Under the pieces are notes generated by a model, which did no database searches, had not been told where the DNA came from, and was given only the letters and a program-made list of their open reading frames with translations. Positions 28,164 through 37,019 of a DNA stretch of 64,000 nucleotides are shown here, piece after piece (positions within the stretch are counted from its first letter, which is position 1; each line of letters begins with the position of its first letter). Source of the DNA: Promicromonospora panici (lineage in GTDB: Bacteria > Actinomycetota > Actinomycetes > Actinomycetales > Cellulomonadaceae). Location of the stretch: contig NZ_UWYY01000015.1 in assembly GCF_900608595.1 (NCBI RefSeq), forward strand, positions 1 to 64,000, written 5' to 3'. Position numbers and translations under genes: made by a program.

Positions 28164-29308
28164 CGGGCGCCGGCCTCGTCGAGACCGGTCTTCGTGGTCG
28201 TCAGGAGCTCGTCCCAGCTGACCTCGAACTTCGTCACGCCCTCGTCCTCCAGCTGTGCCGTAACGGAGGCCATGGAGATGCCCTGCGCCTCGATCGCCGC
28301 GATCGTCGCGGCGGCCTCCTCGCCCGAACCGGTCACGGTGTCGGCGAGGACTATGCCGTGGTCGGCGAACGCGTCGAGGGTCTTCTCAGGCATGGTGTTG
28401 ACCACGCCGGCCACCACGAGCTCGTCCACGTACATCGTGTCGCGGTAGCTCGGGTCCTTCACGCCGGTGGACGCCCACAGCGGACGCTGCGGCTGGGCGC
28501 CGGCGGCACGGAGGGCGTCCCACCGCTCCGACGAGAAGACCTCCTCGTAGGCGGCGAAGGCCAGGCGGGCGTTCGCGATGGCGGCCTGACCGCGCAGCGC
28601 GAGCGCCTCGTCCGTGCCGATCGTCTTGAGGCGCTTGTCGACCTCGGAGTCCACTCGGGACACGAAGAACGACGCGACCGAACCGATCACCGACAGGTCG
28701 TGGCCCGCGGCCCTGGCCTGCTCCAGGCCGGCCAGGAATGCGTCCATCACCGCCCGGTACCGCTCGATCGAGAAGATCAGCGTCACGTTCACGCTGATGC
28801 CCTTCGCGAGGGTCGACGTGATCGCCGGCAGCCCCTCGACCGTGGCGGGGATCTTGATCATCACGTTCGGCCGGTCGACGGTCTCCCACAGCCGGACGGC
28901 GGTGGCCTCCGTCGCCTCGGTGTCGCGCGCCAGCCTCGGGTCCACCTCGATCGACACGCGGCCGTCCACGGCGGACGTGGCGTCGTAGACGGGGCGCAGC
29001 AGGTCTGCGGCGTCGCGGACGTCGTCCGTGGTGATGCGCTCGACGGCCGCCTCGACGTCGCCGCCGTTCGGCGGCCCGGCCAGCTCGGCCAGGATGCCGT
29101 CGTAGGCGTTGCCCTGCGCGAGGGCGGCGGCGAAGATCGTCGGGTTCGTGGTGACACCCACGACGTTCTTGGTCGCGATCAGCTCGACGAGGTTGCCGGT
29201 GCGCAGACGCTCACGCGACAGGTCGTCCAGCCAGATGGCAACACCCGCCTCGGACAACCGCTGGGTGGGACTGACGTTCTCGCCTGAGCTGTCGGTGCTG
29301 TCGGTCAT
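28160..29308 (-). CDS. tal: transaldolase
   Basis: 382-residue transaldolase of the longer actinobacterial/cyanobacterial class. It exchanges dihydroxyacetone units between sedoheptulose-7-phosphate and glyceraldehyde-3-phosphate. N-terminal TTNPTIF (about 53-59) and the Schiff-base Lys region NVMIKIPAT (about 146-154) are clear, and ASFFVSRVDSEVDK (about 205-218) and WASTGVKDPSY (about 270-280) are also typical. The ATG at 29308 follows GAGGAAAGGGCACG. The stop overlaps zwf (GTGA). The tkt stop lies 41 bases upstream of its start. Confidence 0.97.
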   Translation of the reverse strand: MTDSTDSSGENVSPTQRLSEAGVAIWLDDLSRERLRTGNLVELIATKNVVGVTTNPTIFAAALAQGNAYDGILAELAGPPNGGDVEAAVERITTDDVRDAADLLRPVYDATSAVDGRVSIEVDPRLARDTEATEATAVRLWETVDRPNVMIKIPATVEGLPAITSTLAKGISVNVTLIFSIERYRAVMDAFLAGLEQARAAGHDLSVIGSVASFFVSRVDSEVDKRLKTIGTDEALALRGQAAIANARLAFAAYEEVFSSERWDALRAAGAQPQRPLWASTGVKDPSYRDTMYVDELVVAGVVNTMPEKTLDAFADHGIVLADTVTGSGEEAAATIAAIEAQGISMASVTAQLEDEGVTKFEVSWDELLTTTKTGLDEAGAR

Positions 29309-29349
29309 CGTGCCCTTTCCTCTCGTGTCCGTATTCGATCCGGAGCGGT

Positions 29350-31455
29350 TCAGGACGCCGCCTCGATCGACTCCTTGGCGGCCTGGGCGACCGCCTGGGC
29401 CGTGATGCCGTACTCGGTGTAGAGCGTCTTGTAGTCGGCCGACGCGCCGTAGTGCTCGAGCGACACGATGCGGCCGGCGTCGCCGACGATCTCGCGCCAG
29501 CCCTGCGCGACGCCCGCCTCGACAGAGACGCGCGCCTTCACACCGGACGGGATGACCGACTCGCGGTAGGAGTCGTCCTGCTTGTCGAACCACTCGCGCG
29601 AAGGCATGGAGACCACGCGGGCCCGGATGCCGTCGGCGGCGAGGATCTCGCGCGCCTCGACGGCGAGCTGGACCTCGGAGCCGGTGCCCACGAGGACGAC
29701 GTCGGGCGTGCCCTCGGTGTCCAGGAGCGTGTAGCCGCCCTTGAGGGTGCCCTCGGCGCCGGCGAAGCCGTCGGTGCCACGCGGGTAGGTGGGCACGTTC
29801 TGGCGGGTCAGCACGAGGCCGGCCGGGTTGTCCCGGTTCTCCAGGATGCCGCGCCAGGCCCAGGCGGTCTCGTTCGCGTCGGCGGGGCGGACGATGTCGA
29901 GGTTCGGGATGGCCCGCAGCGCCGCGAGGTGCTCCACCGGCTGGTGGGTGGGGCCGTCCTCGCCGAGGCCGATCGAGTCGTGCGTCCAGACGAACGTGCT
30001 GGGGATGCTCATCAGCGACGCCAGGCGCACCGAGGCGCGCATGTAGTCGGCGAACTGCAGGAACGTCCCGCCGTAGGGGCGGGTCAGGCCGTGCAGCACT
30101 ATGCCGTTGAGGATGGAGCCCATGGCGTGCTCGCGGATGCCGAAGTGCAGGGTGCGGCCGTAAGGGTCGCCCGGGAACTTCTTGGTCGCGTGCTCCGCCG
30201 GTACGAAGGACGGCGCGCCGTCCATCGTCGTGTTGTTGGAGCCGGCGAGGTCGGCCGAGCCGCCCCACAGCTCGGGCAGCACGTCGGCCAGGGCGCTGAG
30301 CACCTTGCCGGACGCCGCACGGGTCGCCACGCCCTTCGCGCTGGCCTCGAACTCCGGCAGGGAGTCGGTCCAGCCGGCGGGCAGCTCGTGGGCGCGCAGG
30401 CGCTCCAGGAGCGCCGCCTGCTGCGGGTTGGCGTCCTGCCACGCGGTGAAGGCGGACTCCCAGGTCTCGCGCTGGGTGGCCTGCCGCTGCGCGACGGAGC
30501 GCGTGTAGGCCAGCACCTCACCGTCGATGGCGAACGACGCCTCGGGGTCGAGGCCGAGCACGGACTTGAGGCCCTTGACCTCGTCGGCGCCCATGGCCGA
30601 GCCGTGGATGCCGCCGGTGTTCTGCTTGGTGGGGGCGGGCCAGCCGATGATCGTGCGGAGCGCGATGATCGACGGCTTGCCGGTCTCCGACTTCGCGGCG
30701 TCCAGTGCCGCGGCCAGGGCGTCGGTGTCCTCCGCGTAGCCGCCGTCGCCCGAGGTCCAGTCCACGCGCTGGGTGTGCCAGCCGTACGCCTCGTAGCGCT
30801 TCAGGACGTCCTCGGTGAACGCGATGTCGGTGTCGTCCTCGATCGAGATCTTGTTGTCGTCCCAGATCAGGATGAGGTTGCCGAGCTGCTGGTGGCCCGC
30901 GAGCGACGAGGCCTCGGAGGTCACGCCCTCCTGCAGGTCGCCGTCGGACGCGATGACGTACACGTGGTGGTCGAACGGGGACTCGCCGGGGGCGGCGGCC
31001 GGGTCGAGCAGGCCGCGCTCGCGGCGCGACGCCATCGCCATGCCGACGGCGGAGGCGAGGCCCTGGCCCAGCGGGCCGGTGGTGATCTCGACGCCCTTGG
31101 TGTGGCCGTACTCCGGGTGGCCCGGGGTCTGCGAGCCCCAGGTGCGCAGGGCGGCGATGTCGTCGATCTCGAGGCCGTAGCCGGCGAGGAAGAGCTGCAG
31201 GTAGATCGTCAGGGACGAGTGGCCTGCGCTCAGCACGAACCGGTCGCGGCCCAGCCATTCCGGGTCGGACGGGTCATGGCGCATGGCCTTCTGGAAGAGG
31301 AGGTACGCGGCTGGCGCCAGCGAGATCGCGGTGCCGGGATGTCCGTTGCCCACCTTCTCGACGGCGTCCGCGGCCAGTGCCTTGATGGCCTTGACGGCTC
31401 GCTCGTCGAGCTCCGACCACTCCAGGGGCTTCAGCACGGGGTCGAAAGCGTTCAC
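29350..31455 (-). CDS. tkt: transketolase
   Basis: 701-residue thiamine diphosphate enzyme of the pentose phosphate pathway. The N-terminal domain has GNGHPGTAISLAP (about 37-49) and the ThDP/Mg motif SDGDLQEG followed by WDDNKIS (about 160-195). The central pyrimidine domain has the catalytic-Glu region HFGIREHAMGSI (about 426-437) and THDSIGLGEDGPTHQP (about 485-500); a C-terminal domain follows. GTG start at 31455 behind AGAGGA. First gene of the operon tkt-tal-zwf-opcA-pgl and divergent from ctaB. Confidence 0.98.
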   Translation of the reverse strand: MNAFDPVLKPLEWSELDERAVKAIKALAADAVEKVGNGHPGTAISLAPAAYLLFQKAMRHDPSDPEWLGRDRFVLSAGHSSLTIYLQLFLAGYGLEIDDIAALRTWGSQTPGHPEYGHTKGVEITTGPLGQGLASAVGMAMASRRERGLLDPAAAPGESPFDHHVYVIASDGDLQEGVTSEASSLAGHQQLGNLILIWDDNKISIEDDTDIAFTEDVLKRYEAYGWHTQRVDWTSGDGGYAEDTDALAAALDAAKSETGKPSIIALRTIIGWPAPTKQNTGGIHGSAMGADEVKGLKSVLGLDPEASFAIDGEVLAYTRSVAQRQATQRETWESAFTAWQDANPQQAALLERLRAHELPAGWTDSLPEFEASAKGVATRAASGKVLSALADVLPELWGGSADLAGSNNTTMDGAPSFVPAEHATKKFPGDPYGRTLHFGIREHAMGSILNGIVLHGLTRPYGGTFLQFADYMRASVRLASLMSIPSTFVWTHDSIGLGEDGPTHQPVEHLAALRAIPNLDIVRPADANETAWAWRGILENRDNPAGLVLTRQNVPTYPRGTDGFAGAEGTLKGGYTLLDTEGTPDVVLVGTGSEVQLAVEAREILAADGIRARVVSMPSREWFDKQDDSYRESVIPSGVKARVSVEAGVAQGWREIVGDAGRIVSLEHYGASADYKTLYTEYGITAQAVAQAAKESIEAAS

Positions 31456-31564
31456 GAGTCCTCTTTCTCTCCGCCGTCGACTCTCGCCTGCCCTATGAGC
31501 GGACGGGTCGGAGAGCCGCGCAGCGTGCCTGCGGCGGCGGCGGGATGCCGGCCGCCCTTGGTTC

Positions 31565-31580
31565 TTCGTTCGATAACGAA
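31565..31580. promoter_or_regulatory. palindromic operator candidate in the tkt/ctaB divergent region
   Basis: The 336-base gap 31456-31791 between divergent tkt and ctaB contains the palindrome TTCGTT-CGAT-AACGAA in a locally AT-richer stretch. A palindrome here could serve both promoters. Apart from it I see only possible -10 hexamers (CATAGG on the minus strand near 31490-31497; TACGAT near 31706 on the plus strand). Confidence 0.4.
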
Positions 31581-31791
31581 ATCAACCCTATACGCGCACC
31601 CCGACACCCGCGCAGACCTGTCCACCGTCTGTCATGTCACATGTCTGGTCGGGAATTTCACAGCGTTCCGCGGGAATGTGGTGCATTACCTCGCGACGGC
31701 TCGACGTACGATGGGCACGCGCCGGGCGGCAATAGGGCCTACCAGGTGCCTTGTCGACTTCAGAACTCTCCCGAACGGAACTGCGACGCGC

Positions 31792-32772
31792 GTGAGAACG
31801 AGCCACACGACAACCGGCCAGACCGCGCGTCCCGAGACGTCCGGTGCAGGCGAGCCCGGCGCCGACGTCGGGCAGCGTCCCGGGGGATGGTTCCTCAGCC
31901 GGGCCGGCGCGTACGTCGCGCTGACCAAGCCGCGGGTCATCGAGCTGCTGCTCGTGACGACCGTGCCCACCATGATCCTGGCGGCCGACGGACTGCCCGG
32001 CTTCTGGCTGATCATCGCCACGCTCATCGGCGGGGCCGGTGCCGCGGGCAGCGCCAACGCGTTCAACATGTGGTGGGACCGCGACATCGACCAGGTCATG
32101 AACCGGACCAAGAAGCGTCCGCTGGCCACGGGGGAGATCACCCCGCGCGCGGGCCTGGTGTTCGCCTCGATCCTGGGCCTGCTGTCGCTGACGTGGTTCG
32201 CGCTGGTCATCAACTGGGCGGCGATGTGGCTCACGCTGGGCGCCATCGCCATCTATGTCGTCGGCTACACGATGATCCTCAAGCGCCGCACCCCGCAGAA
32301 CATCGTGTGGGGCGGCATCGCGGGCTGCATGCCCGTGTTCATCGGCTGGGCGTCCGTGACGGGTGAGCTGAGCTGGGCCGCTCTGGCACTGTTCGGCATC
32401 ATCTTCTTCTGGACGCCGCCGCACTACTGGCCGCTGTCCATCAAGTTCAAGAAGGACTACGCGAACGCGAAGGTCCCGATGCTGCCGGTCGTCAGTGACG
32501 ACAAGCGCGTGGCCGCCGAGATGGTCGGCTACACGCTCGCGATGATCGCCTGCTCCCTCCTGCTGACGCCGCTCGCGGGTATGTCCTGGGTGTACACCGT
32601 GGTGGCCGCCGCGCTGGGCGCGTGGTTCCTCTGGTCCACGATCGCCATGCTGCGCCGGGCGCAGGGCCGGGCGAGCGGCAAGCTGGGCGCCATGAAGGTG
32701 TTCCACGCGTCGATCACCTATCTGTCGCTGCTCTTCGTGGCCGTCGCGGTGGACGTCTTCCTGCCGTTCTGA
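31792..32772 (+). CDS. ctaB: protohaem IX farnesyltransferase (haem O synthase)
   Basis: UbiA-family prenyltransferase that attaches farnesyl to haem b to make haem O for cytochrome oxidase. 326 residues with about nine membrane helices and the prenyl-diphosphate-binding motif NMWWDRDIDQVMNRTKKRP (about 84-102). The second conserved loop, FKKDYANAKVPMLP, is near 220. The GTG at 31792 is the most upstream sensible start: about 45 hydrophilic residues precede the first helix, as is common in actinobacteria. Divergence from tkt is a conserved actinobacterial arrangement; ctaA, the usual partner, is not in the window. Confidence 0.95.
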   Translation: MRTSHTTTGQTARPETSGAGEPGADVGQRPGGWFLSRAGAYVALTKPRVIELLLVTTVPTMILAADGLPGFWLIIATLIGGAGAAGSANAFNMWWDRDIDQVMNRTKKRPLATGEITPRAGLVFASILGLLSLTWFALVINWAAMWLTLGAIAIYVVGYTMILKRRTPQNIVWGGIAGCMPVFIGWASVTGELSWAALALFGIIFFWTPPHYWPLSIKFKKDYANAKVPMLPVVSDDKRVAAEMVGYTLAMIACSLLLTPLAGMSWVYTVVAAALGAWFLWSTIAMLRRAQGRASGKLGAMKVFHASITYLSLLFVAVAVDVFLPF

Positions 32773-32857
32773 CGCTGCTTCGTCAAGGTGGTCTTCTGTT
32801 CATATTGTTCGCGCCCATGTAGTGGTTCATGATTCGGTCGGTGTCGGTGTCCCCGCC

Positions 32858-32863
32858 TAGGCT
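32858..32863 (+). promoter_or_regulatory. -10 box of leaderless promoter for the citrate-lyase-like gene
   Basis: TAGGCT followed by six bases and the GTG at 32870. Confidence 0.6.
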
Positions 32864-32869
32864 GAGCGC

Positions 32870-33823
32870 GTGACCGAGACCCCAGCCGACCGAACCACCG
32901 ACTCCGCCGAGCAGTCCGCGGGCTACTCCTCCGGCCTGCCGACGGCGTCCGCCGTCGCGCCGGAGGGCGACCTGGCTCCCCGCCGGGCCGCGCGCGAGAA
33001 GTCGCGGGTCGCCCCCGACTACGCGCGCGCCTGGCTCCTGCTGTCCGCGATGCGCAGCGAGCTCTTCGACAAGGCTCAGCTCTCGCGCGCGGACCAGGTC
33101 ATCCTCGACTGCGAGGACGCCATCGACGACTCCCTGAAGGACGAGGCGCGCGAGAACGTCATCCGGTGGGTCAAGAACGGCGGCAGCGCCTGGGTCCGGA
33201 TCAACGACCGGCAGGCGCCGTCCTGGGCGGACGACGTCGCCTACCTGCGCGGCCTCAAGGGCCTCAACGGCGTCATGCTCGCCAAGACCGAGAGCGCGGA
33301 CGACGTCATCGACACCGCGCAGCGCCTCGGCGGCGACGTTCCCGTCATCCCGCTGGTGGAGTCCGCCCTCGGGATCGAGGAGGCCGTCAACATCGCCAAG
33401 GCCCGCGGCGCGTTCCGCCTCGCGTTCGGGTCCGGCGACTACCGTCGCGACACCGGCGCCGCGAACGAGCCCATGGCCATGGCCTACCCGCGCACGCGCC
33501 TCGTGGTCGCGAGCCGCATCGGCGGCCTGCCCGGCCCGGTCGACGGCCCCACGGTGGGCTCGTCGCACGCGCTGCTGCGCGAGCAGTCCGCCGACGCCGT
33601 CAACCTCGGCATGACCGGCAAGCTCTGCCTGGACTTCGAGCAGCCGGCGGTCATCAACGAGTCCTTCGCGCCGTCGCCGTCCGACGTCGCCTGGGCCGTC
33701 GACTTCTTCGCCGAGTTCGAGGCCGGCGGTTCGGTCATCCGCGACGGCAGCGACAAGCCGCGCCTCGCACGCGCGCAGGTGATCCACTCGCGCGCGGAGC
33801 TGTTCGGGATCAACCCGGCCTGA
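32870..33823 (+). CDS. HpcH/HpaI aldolase/citrate lyase family protein (CitE-like)
   Basis: 317-residue TIM-barrel protein of the citrate lyase beta-subunit superfamily. It shows LDCEDAIDDSLKDEAR (about 83-98), the substrate Arg in WVRINDR (about 109-115), MLAKTES (about 134-140) and the metal-binding Glu of PLVESALGIEEAV (about 163-175). Relatives cleave citryl-CoA, malyl-CoA or citramalyl-CoA. The lyase alpha and gamma subunits are absent, so a stand-alone (citra)malyl-CoA lyase or thioesterase-like role is more likely. The first 45 residues are a low-complexity extension. It has its own promoter and is not obviously co-transcribed with xerD. Confidence 0.85.
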   Translation: MTETPADRTTDSAEQSAGYSSGLPTASAVAPEGDLAPRRAAREKSRVAPDYARAWLLLSAMRSELFDKAQLSRADQVILDCEDAIDDSLKDEARENVIRWVKNGGSAWVRINDRQAPSWADDVAYLRGLKGLNGVMLAKTESADDVIDTAQRLGGDVPVIPLVESALGIEEAVNIAKARGAFRLAFGSGDYRRDTGAANEPMAMAYPRTRLVVASRIGGLPGPVDGPTVGSSHALLREQSADAVNLGMTGKLCLDFEQPAVINESFAPSPSDVAWAVDFFAEFEAGGSVIRDGSDKPRLARAQVIHSRAELFGINPA

Positions 33824-33860
33824 CCCGGCGTGGCCCGCCTGCCCGGCGGGCCACGCTCGG

Positions 33861-33866
33861 CATGAT
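33861..33866 (+). promoter_or_regulatory. -10 box of leaderless xerD promoter
   Basis: CATGAT followed by six bases and the GTG start of xerD at 33873. Confidence 0.45.
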
Positions 33867-33872
33867 GGGGCG

Positions 33873-34850
33873 GTGTCCACCGTACTGGCCAACCTGCCGT
33901 CGTCCCGTGCGACCCAGCCCGGACCGTCGCCGAGCGCCCGGCTCGACCGCGCGCTGCGCGACTACCTCGCGCACCTGAGCGTGGAGCGCGGTCTCTCGGC
34001 GAATACCGTCGCCGCCTACCGCCGCGACCTCGTGCGGTACGCCGGGTTCCTCGCCACAGCGGACCGGGCCGGCCTGGACGGCGTGACGGAGGCGGACGTC
34101 ACCGGTTTCATCGAGTCCGTCCGGCAGGGGTCCGACGGCGGCCGGCCGCTCTCGCCGTCGTCCACCGCGCGGGCGCTCGCCGCCGTGCGGGGCTGGCACC
34201 GGTTCGCGCAGGCCGAAGGACTCGCGGTGGACGACCCCTCCGCCGACGTGCGGGCCCCCACCCAGCTGCGGCGCCTGCCGCACGCGCTGTCCGTGGACGA
34301 TGTCGCTGTGCTGCTCGACGCCGCGGGCACCGGCGACGGGCCGCTGCCCCTGCGGGACCGGGCGCTGCTCGAGCTGCTGTACGCCACGGGCGCGCGGATC
34401 TCCGAGGTCGTGGGGCTCGACGTCGACGGCGTGGGCGACGCCGCCGCGGTCCGGCTGTACGGCAAGGGCTCCAAGGAGCGGGTGGTCCCCGTGGGCTCGT
34501 TCGCCCGCGACGCGCTCGAGGCCTACCTGGTCCGGTCGCGCCCGGCGCTGATCGCCGCCGGCCGGGGCACGCCGGCTCTGTTCCTCAACACGCGCGGCGC
34601 ACGGATGTCCCGGCAGACCGCCTGGGCCGCGCTGCAGTCCGCCGCGGCGCGGGCGGGCCTGACGGAGCACGTCTCGCCGCACACCCTGCGCCACTCTTTC
34701 GCCACGCACCTGCTGTCGGGCGGCGCGGACGTGCGCGTGGTCCAGGAGCTGCTGGGGCACGCGTCCGTCACCACGACGCAGATCTACACGATGGTCACGC
34801 CGGACGCGCTGCGCGAGGTCTACGCGGCGGCCCACCCGCGGGCCCGGTAG
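33873..34850 (+). CDS. xerD: site-specific tyrosine recombinase XerD
   Basis: Resolves chromosome dimers at dif together with XerC. The 325-residue protein has an N-terminal SAM-like core-binding domain (about 25-120) and a catalytic domain with Arg in LYATGARISEV (about 169-179), Lys in YGKGSKERVVP, His-x-x-Arg in HTLRHSFATHLL (about 269-280), His in LLGHASV (about 294) and the nucleophile Tyr in TQIYTMV (about 306). It is the first of the chromosome-maintenance genes xerD-parA-scpA-scpB. All catalytic residues are intact. Confidence 0.96.
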   Translation: MSTVLANLPSSRATQPGPSPSARLDRALRDYLAHLSVERGLSANTVAAYRRDLVRYAGFLATADRAGLDGVTEADVTGFIESVRQGSDGGRPLSPSSTARALAAVRGWHRFAQAEGLAVDDPSADVRAPTQLRRLPHALSVDDVAVLLDAAGTGDGPLPLRDRALLELLYATGARISEVVGLDVDGVGDAAAVRLYGKGSKERVVPVGSFARDALEAYLVRSRPALIAAGRGTPALFLNTRGARMSRQTAWAALQSAAARAGLTEHVSPHTLRHSFATHLLSGGADVRVVQELLGHASVTTTQIYTMVTPDALREVYAAAHPRAR

Positions 34851-34935
34851 CCCGGCGAGGAAGTCCCGGGGAACGGGCCGTCGGCCGAAGGACGCCACGC
34901 CGAGGCTTTCGCGGAGCCGCGCCCACACTCTGGTA

Positions 34936-34941
34936 TAGCGT
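34936..34941 (+). promoter_or_regulatory. -10 region of parA promoter
   Basis: GGTATAGCGT contains TAGCGT (34936-34941) seven bases before GTG 34949, and the overlapping TATAGC. Both place the transcript start close to 34946-34949. Confidence 0.5.
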
Positions 34942-34948
34942 GGCGGGC

Positions 34949-35881
34949 GTGAGCGAGGCACCCAGCCAGGAGGGAGCGGACACGATGACCGACATGCTTC
35001 TCGGTAAGACGGTCGTCGGCGCACCCACGGACTCGGAGATCGTGCGCGACGTGGTCGGGCGTGTGATGCCCGAGCTGCCGGAACCGGCGCCCCTCACGAG
35101 CCACGGCCCGGCGCGCATCATCGCGATGTGCAACCAGAAGGGCGGGGTCGGCAAGACGACGACCACCATCAACCTCGGCGCGTGCCTCGCCGAGTACGGC
35201 CGCAAGGTGCTCCTGGTCGACTTCGACCCGCAGGGCGCCGCGTCGGTCGGCATCGGCGTCAACCCGCACGAGCTCGACCTCACCGTCTACAACCTGCTCA
35301 TGGAGCGGGGCGTGGACATCGCCGACGTGCTGATCCCGTCGGGGATCGAGAACCTCGACGTGCTGCCGGCCAACATCGACCTGTCGGCCGCGGAGGTGCA
35401 GCTCGTGGGCGAGGTCGCGCGCGAGTCCGTGCTCGCCCGCGCCCTGCGTCCGGTGATGGACGACTACGACGTCATCCTCATCGACTGCCAGCCGAGCCTC
35501 GGCCTGCTCACCGTGAACGCCCTGACCGCGGCGCACGGCGTGCTGATCCCGCTGGAGTGCGAGTTCTTCGCGCTGCGCGGCGTCGCGCTCCTGGTGGAGA
35601 CCATCGAGAAGGTGCGGGACCGGCTCAACCCGGCCCTGGAGATCGACGGTATCCTCCCCACCATGTACGACTCGCGCACCCTCCACTCCCGGGAGGTCGT
35701 GGCCCGGGTGCACGAGGCCTTCGGCGACACGCTGCTGCACTCGATCATCGGGCGCACGGTGAAGTTCCCCGACGCCACGGTCGCCGCGGAGCCCATCACC
35801 GCCTACGCCCCGGGACACCCGGGCGCGGCCGCATACCGTCAGCTCGCCCGGGAGCTCGTGGCCCGTGGCGACGCTGCCTGA
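34949..35881 (+). CDS. parA: ParA/Soj family ATPase
   Basis: Deviant-Walker ATPase of the ParA/MinD class, 310 residues from GTG 34949. KGGVGKTTTTINL (about 65-77) is the deviant P-loop, VDFDPQGAAS (about 91-100) is switch I, and VILIDCQPSLGLLT (about 172-185) is switch II. It lies next to scpA-scpB, not next to parB and the origin, so it is probably the second ParA found in this actinobacterial cluster. Start choice is open: GTG 34949 would be leaderless, whereas ATG 34985 has AGGAGGG ten bases upstream. It overlaps scpA by 17 bases. Confidence 0.93.
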   Translation: MSEAPSQEGADTMTDMLLGKTVVGAPTDSEIVRDVVGRVMPELPEPAPLTSHGPARIIAMCNQKGGVGKTTTTINLGACLAEYGRKVLLVDFDPQGAASVGIGVNPHELDLTVYNLLMERGVDIADVLIPSGIENLDVLPANIDLSAAEVQLVGEVARESVLARALRPVMDDYDVILIDCQPSLGLLTVNALTAAHGVLIPLECEFFALRGVALLVETIEKVRDRLNPALEIDGILPTMYDSRTLHSREVVARVHEAFGDTLLHSIIGRTVKFPDATVAAEPITAYAPGHPGAAAYRQLARELVARGDAA

Positions 35882-37019
35882 CGCGGCGGTGTCGCCCGAC
35901 ACCGTGTCGACGGTGACGGCGGTGACGGCGGCGGAACGGGTCGGCGTCCTGGAGGCGGAGCCGGTCGCGGAGCCCGCCCCGGACCGGGACCAGCAGGGGC
36001 CCGACGCCGAACCGGCCCCGCCAGTGGACGAGCGGCGCGCCTCCCGGACGTTCCAGGTCCACCTGCACAACTTCGAGGGCCCGTTCGACCTGCTGCTCTC
36101 GCTCATCGCGAAGCACAAGATGGACGTCACCGAGGTGGCGCTCGCGGTCGTGACCGACGAGTTCGTCGCGCACATCCGCGAGGCGGAGCGCGCGTCCCGT
36201 GAGGCCGCCGCGCGCGGCGAGGACCACGAGTCCTGGGACCTCGGGGTGGCCAGCGAGTTCCTGGTCATCGCCGCGACCCTGCTCGACCTGAAGGCCGCGC
36301 GCCTGCTGCCCGGCGTCGTCGACGAGGACGAGGAGGACCTCGAGCTGCTGGAGGCCCGCGACCTCCTGTTCGCCCGGCTGCTGCAGTACCGCGCGTACAA
36401 GGAGGTCTCGAAGTTCGTCGCGGAGCGGCTGGTGTCGGCCGGACGCCGCGTGCCCCGCCTGACGCCGCTCGAGCCGCACCTCGCCGCGATCCTGCCCGAG
36501 CTGGTCTGGGACACGACGGGGGAGCAGCTCGCCGAGCTGGCCGCGCGCGTGCTGGCCCCCAAGCCGCCGCCCGTGGTGGGCCTGGCCCACCTGCACGGGT
36601 CCGCGGTGAGCGTGCGCGAGGAGGCGGGCGTCATCGTGAAGCGCCTGCGTGCCGAGCGCTCGGTGACGTTCAGGTCGCTGACGGCAGGGACCGAACGTCT
36701 CGTGACCGTCGCCCGGTTCCTCGCGCTGCTGGAGCTGTTCCGCGACTCGCTGGTCGGGTTCGAGCAGGTCAGCCCGCTGGGCGAGCTCACGGTGCGGTGG
36801 ACCGCAGGGCCCGGGGACGGCGAGAAGTACCTCGACCCCGAGGCCGGGCCGAGCGAGTTCGACGAGGGCGATCTGGTCGTGCCGTCGGGGGCCGGTCCGG
36901 AGCGCTCGGTGACCGAGCAGGCGCAGGCCGAGCAAGCAGAGACCGAGCAGGCAGAGACCGAGCAGGCAGAGACCGAGCAGGCAGAGACCGAGCGGACCGG
37001 AACGGAGGCGCCAGTATGA
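35865..37019 (+). CDS. scpA: segregation and condensation protein A
   Basis: Kleisin subunit that, with ScpB, bridges SMC heads in the condensin complex. The 384-residue protein has the N-terminal SMC-neck-binding helix after FQVHLHNFEGPFDLLLSLIA (about 62-81) and a C-terminal winged helix (RFLALLELFRDSLVGFEQ, about 285-302). It carries a 60-residue N-terminal extension and an unusual C-terminal tail made of five-residue EQAET repeats. The start at 35865 lies inside parA; the stop overlaps scpB (ATGA). Confidence 0.95.
   Translation: MATLPDAAVSPDTVSTVTAVTAAERVGVLEAEPVAEPAPDRDQQGPDAEPAPPVDERRASRTFQVHLHNFEGPFDLLLSLIAKHKMDVTEVALAVVTDEFVAHIREAERASREAAARGEDHESWDLGVASEFLVIAATLLDLKAARLLPGVVDEDEEDLELLEARDLLFARLLQYRAYKEVSKFVAERLVSAGRRVPRLTPLEPHLAAILPELVWDTTGEQLAELAARVLAPKPPPVVGLAHLHGSAVSVREEAGVIVKRLRAERSVTFRSLTAGTERLVTVARFLALLELFRDSLVGFEQVSPLGELTVRWTAGPGDGEKYLDPEAGPSEFDEGDLVVPSGAGPERSVTEQAQAEQAETEQAETEQAETEQAETERTGTEAPV
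36915..36989 (+). repeat. 15-bp tandem repeat encoding the scpA tail
   Basis: GAGCAGGCAGAGACC repeats at 36945, 36960 and 36975. A one-base variant is at 36930 and a diverged copy at 36915. The repeat is in frame (EQAET) and prone to copy-number change. Confidence 0.9.

Noticed and set aside
29452..31790. Long plus-strand frame running opposite tkt into ctaB
   Set aside because: Only the part from GTG 31792 encodes a real protein (CtaB); the upstream part is the reverse complement of transketolase.
33873..34850. Phage or integron integrase
   Set aside because: Sequence and conserved xerD-parA-scpA-scpB context fit the housekeeping recombinase; no att-like repeats or phage genes nearby.
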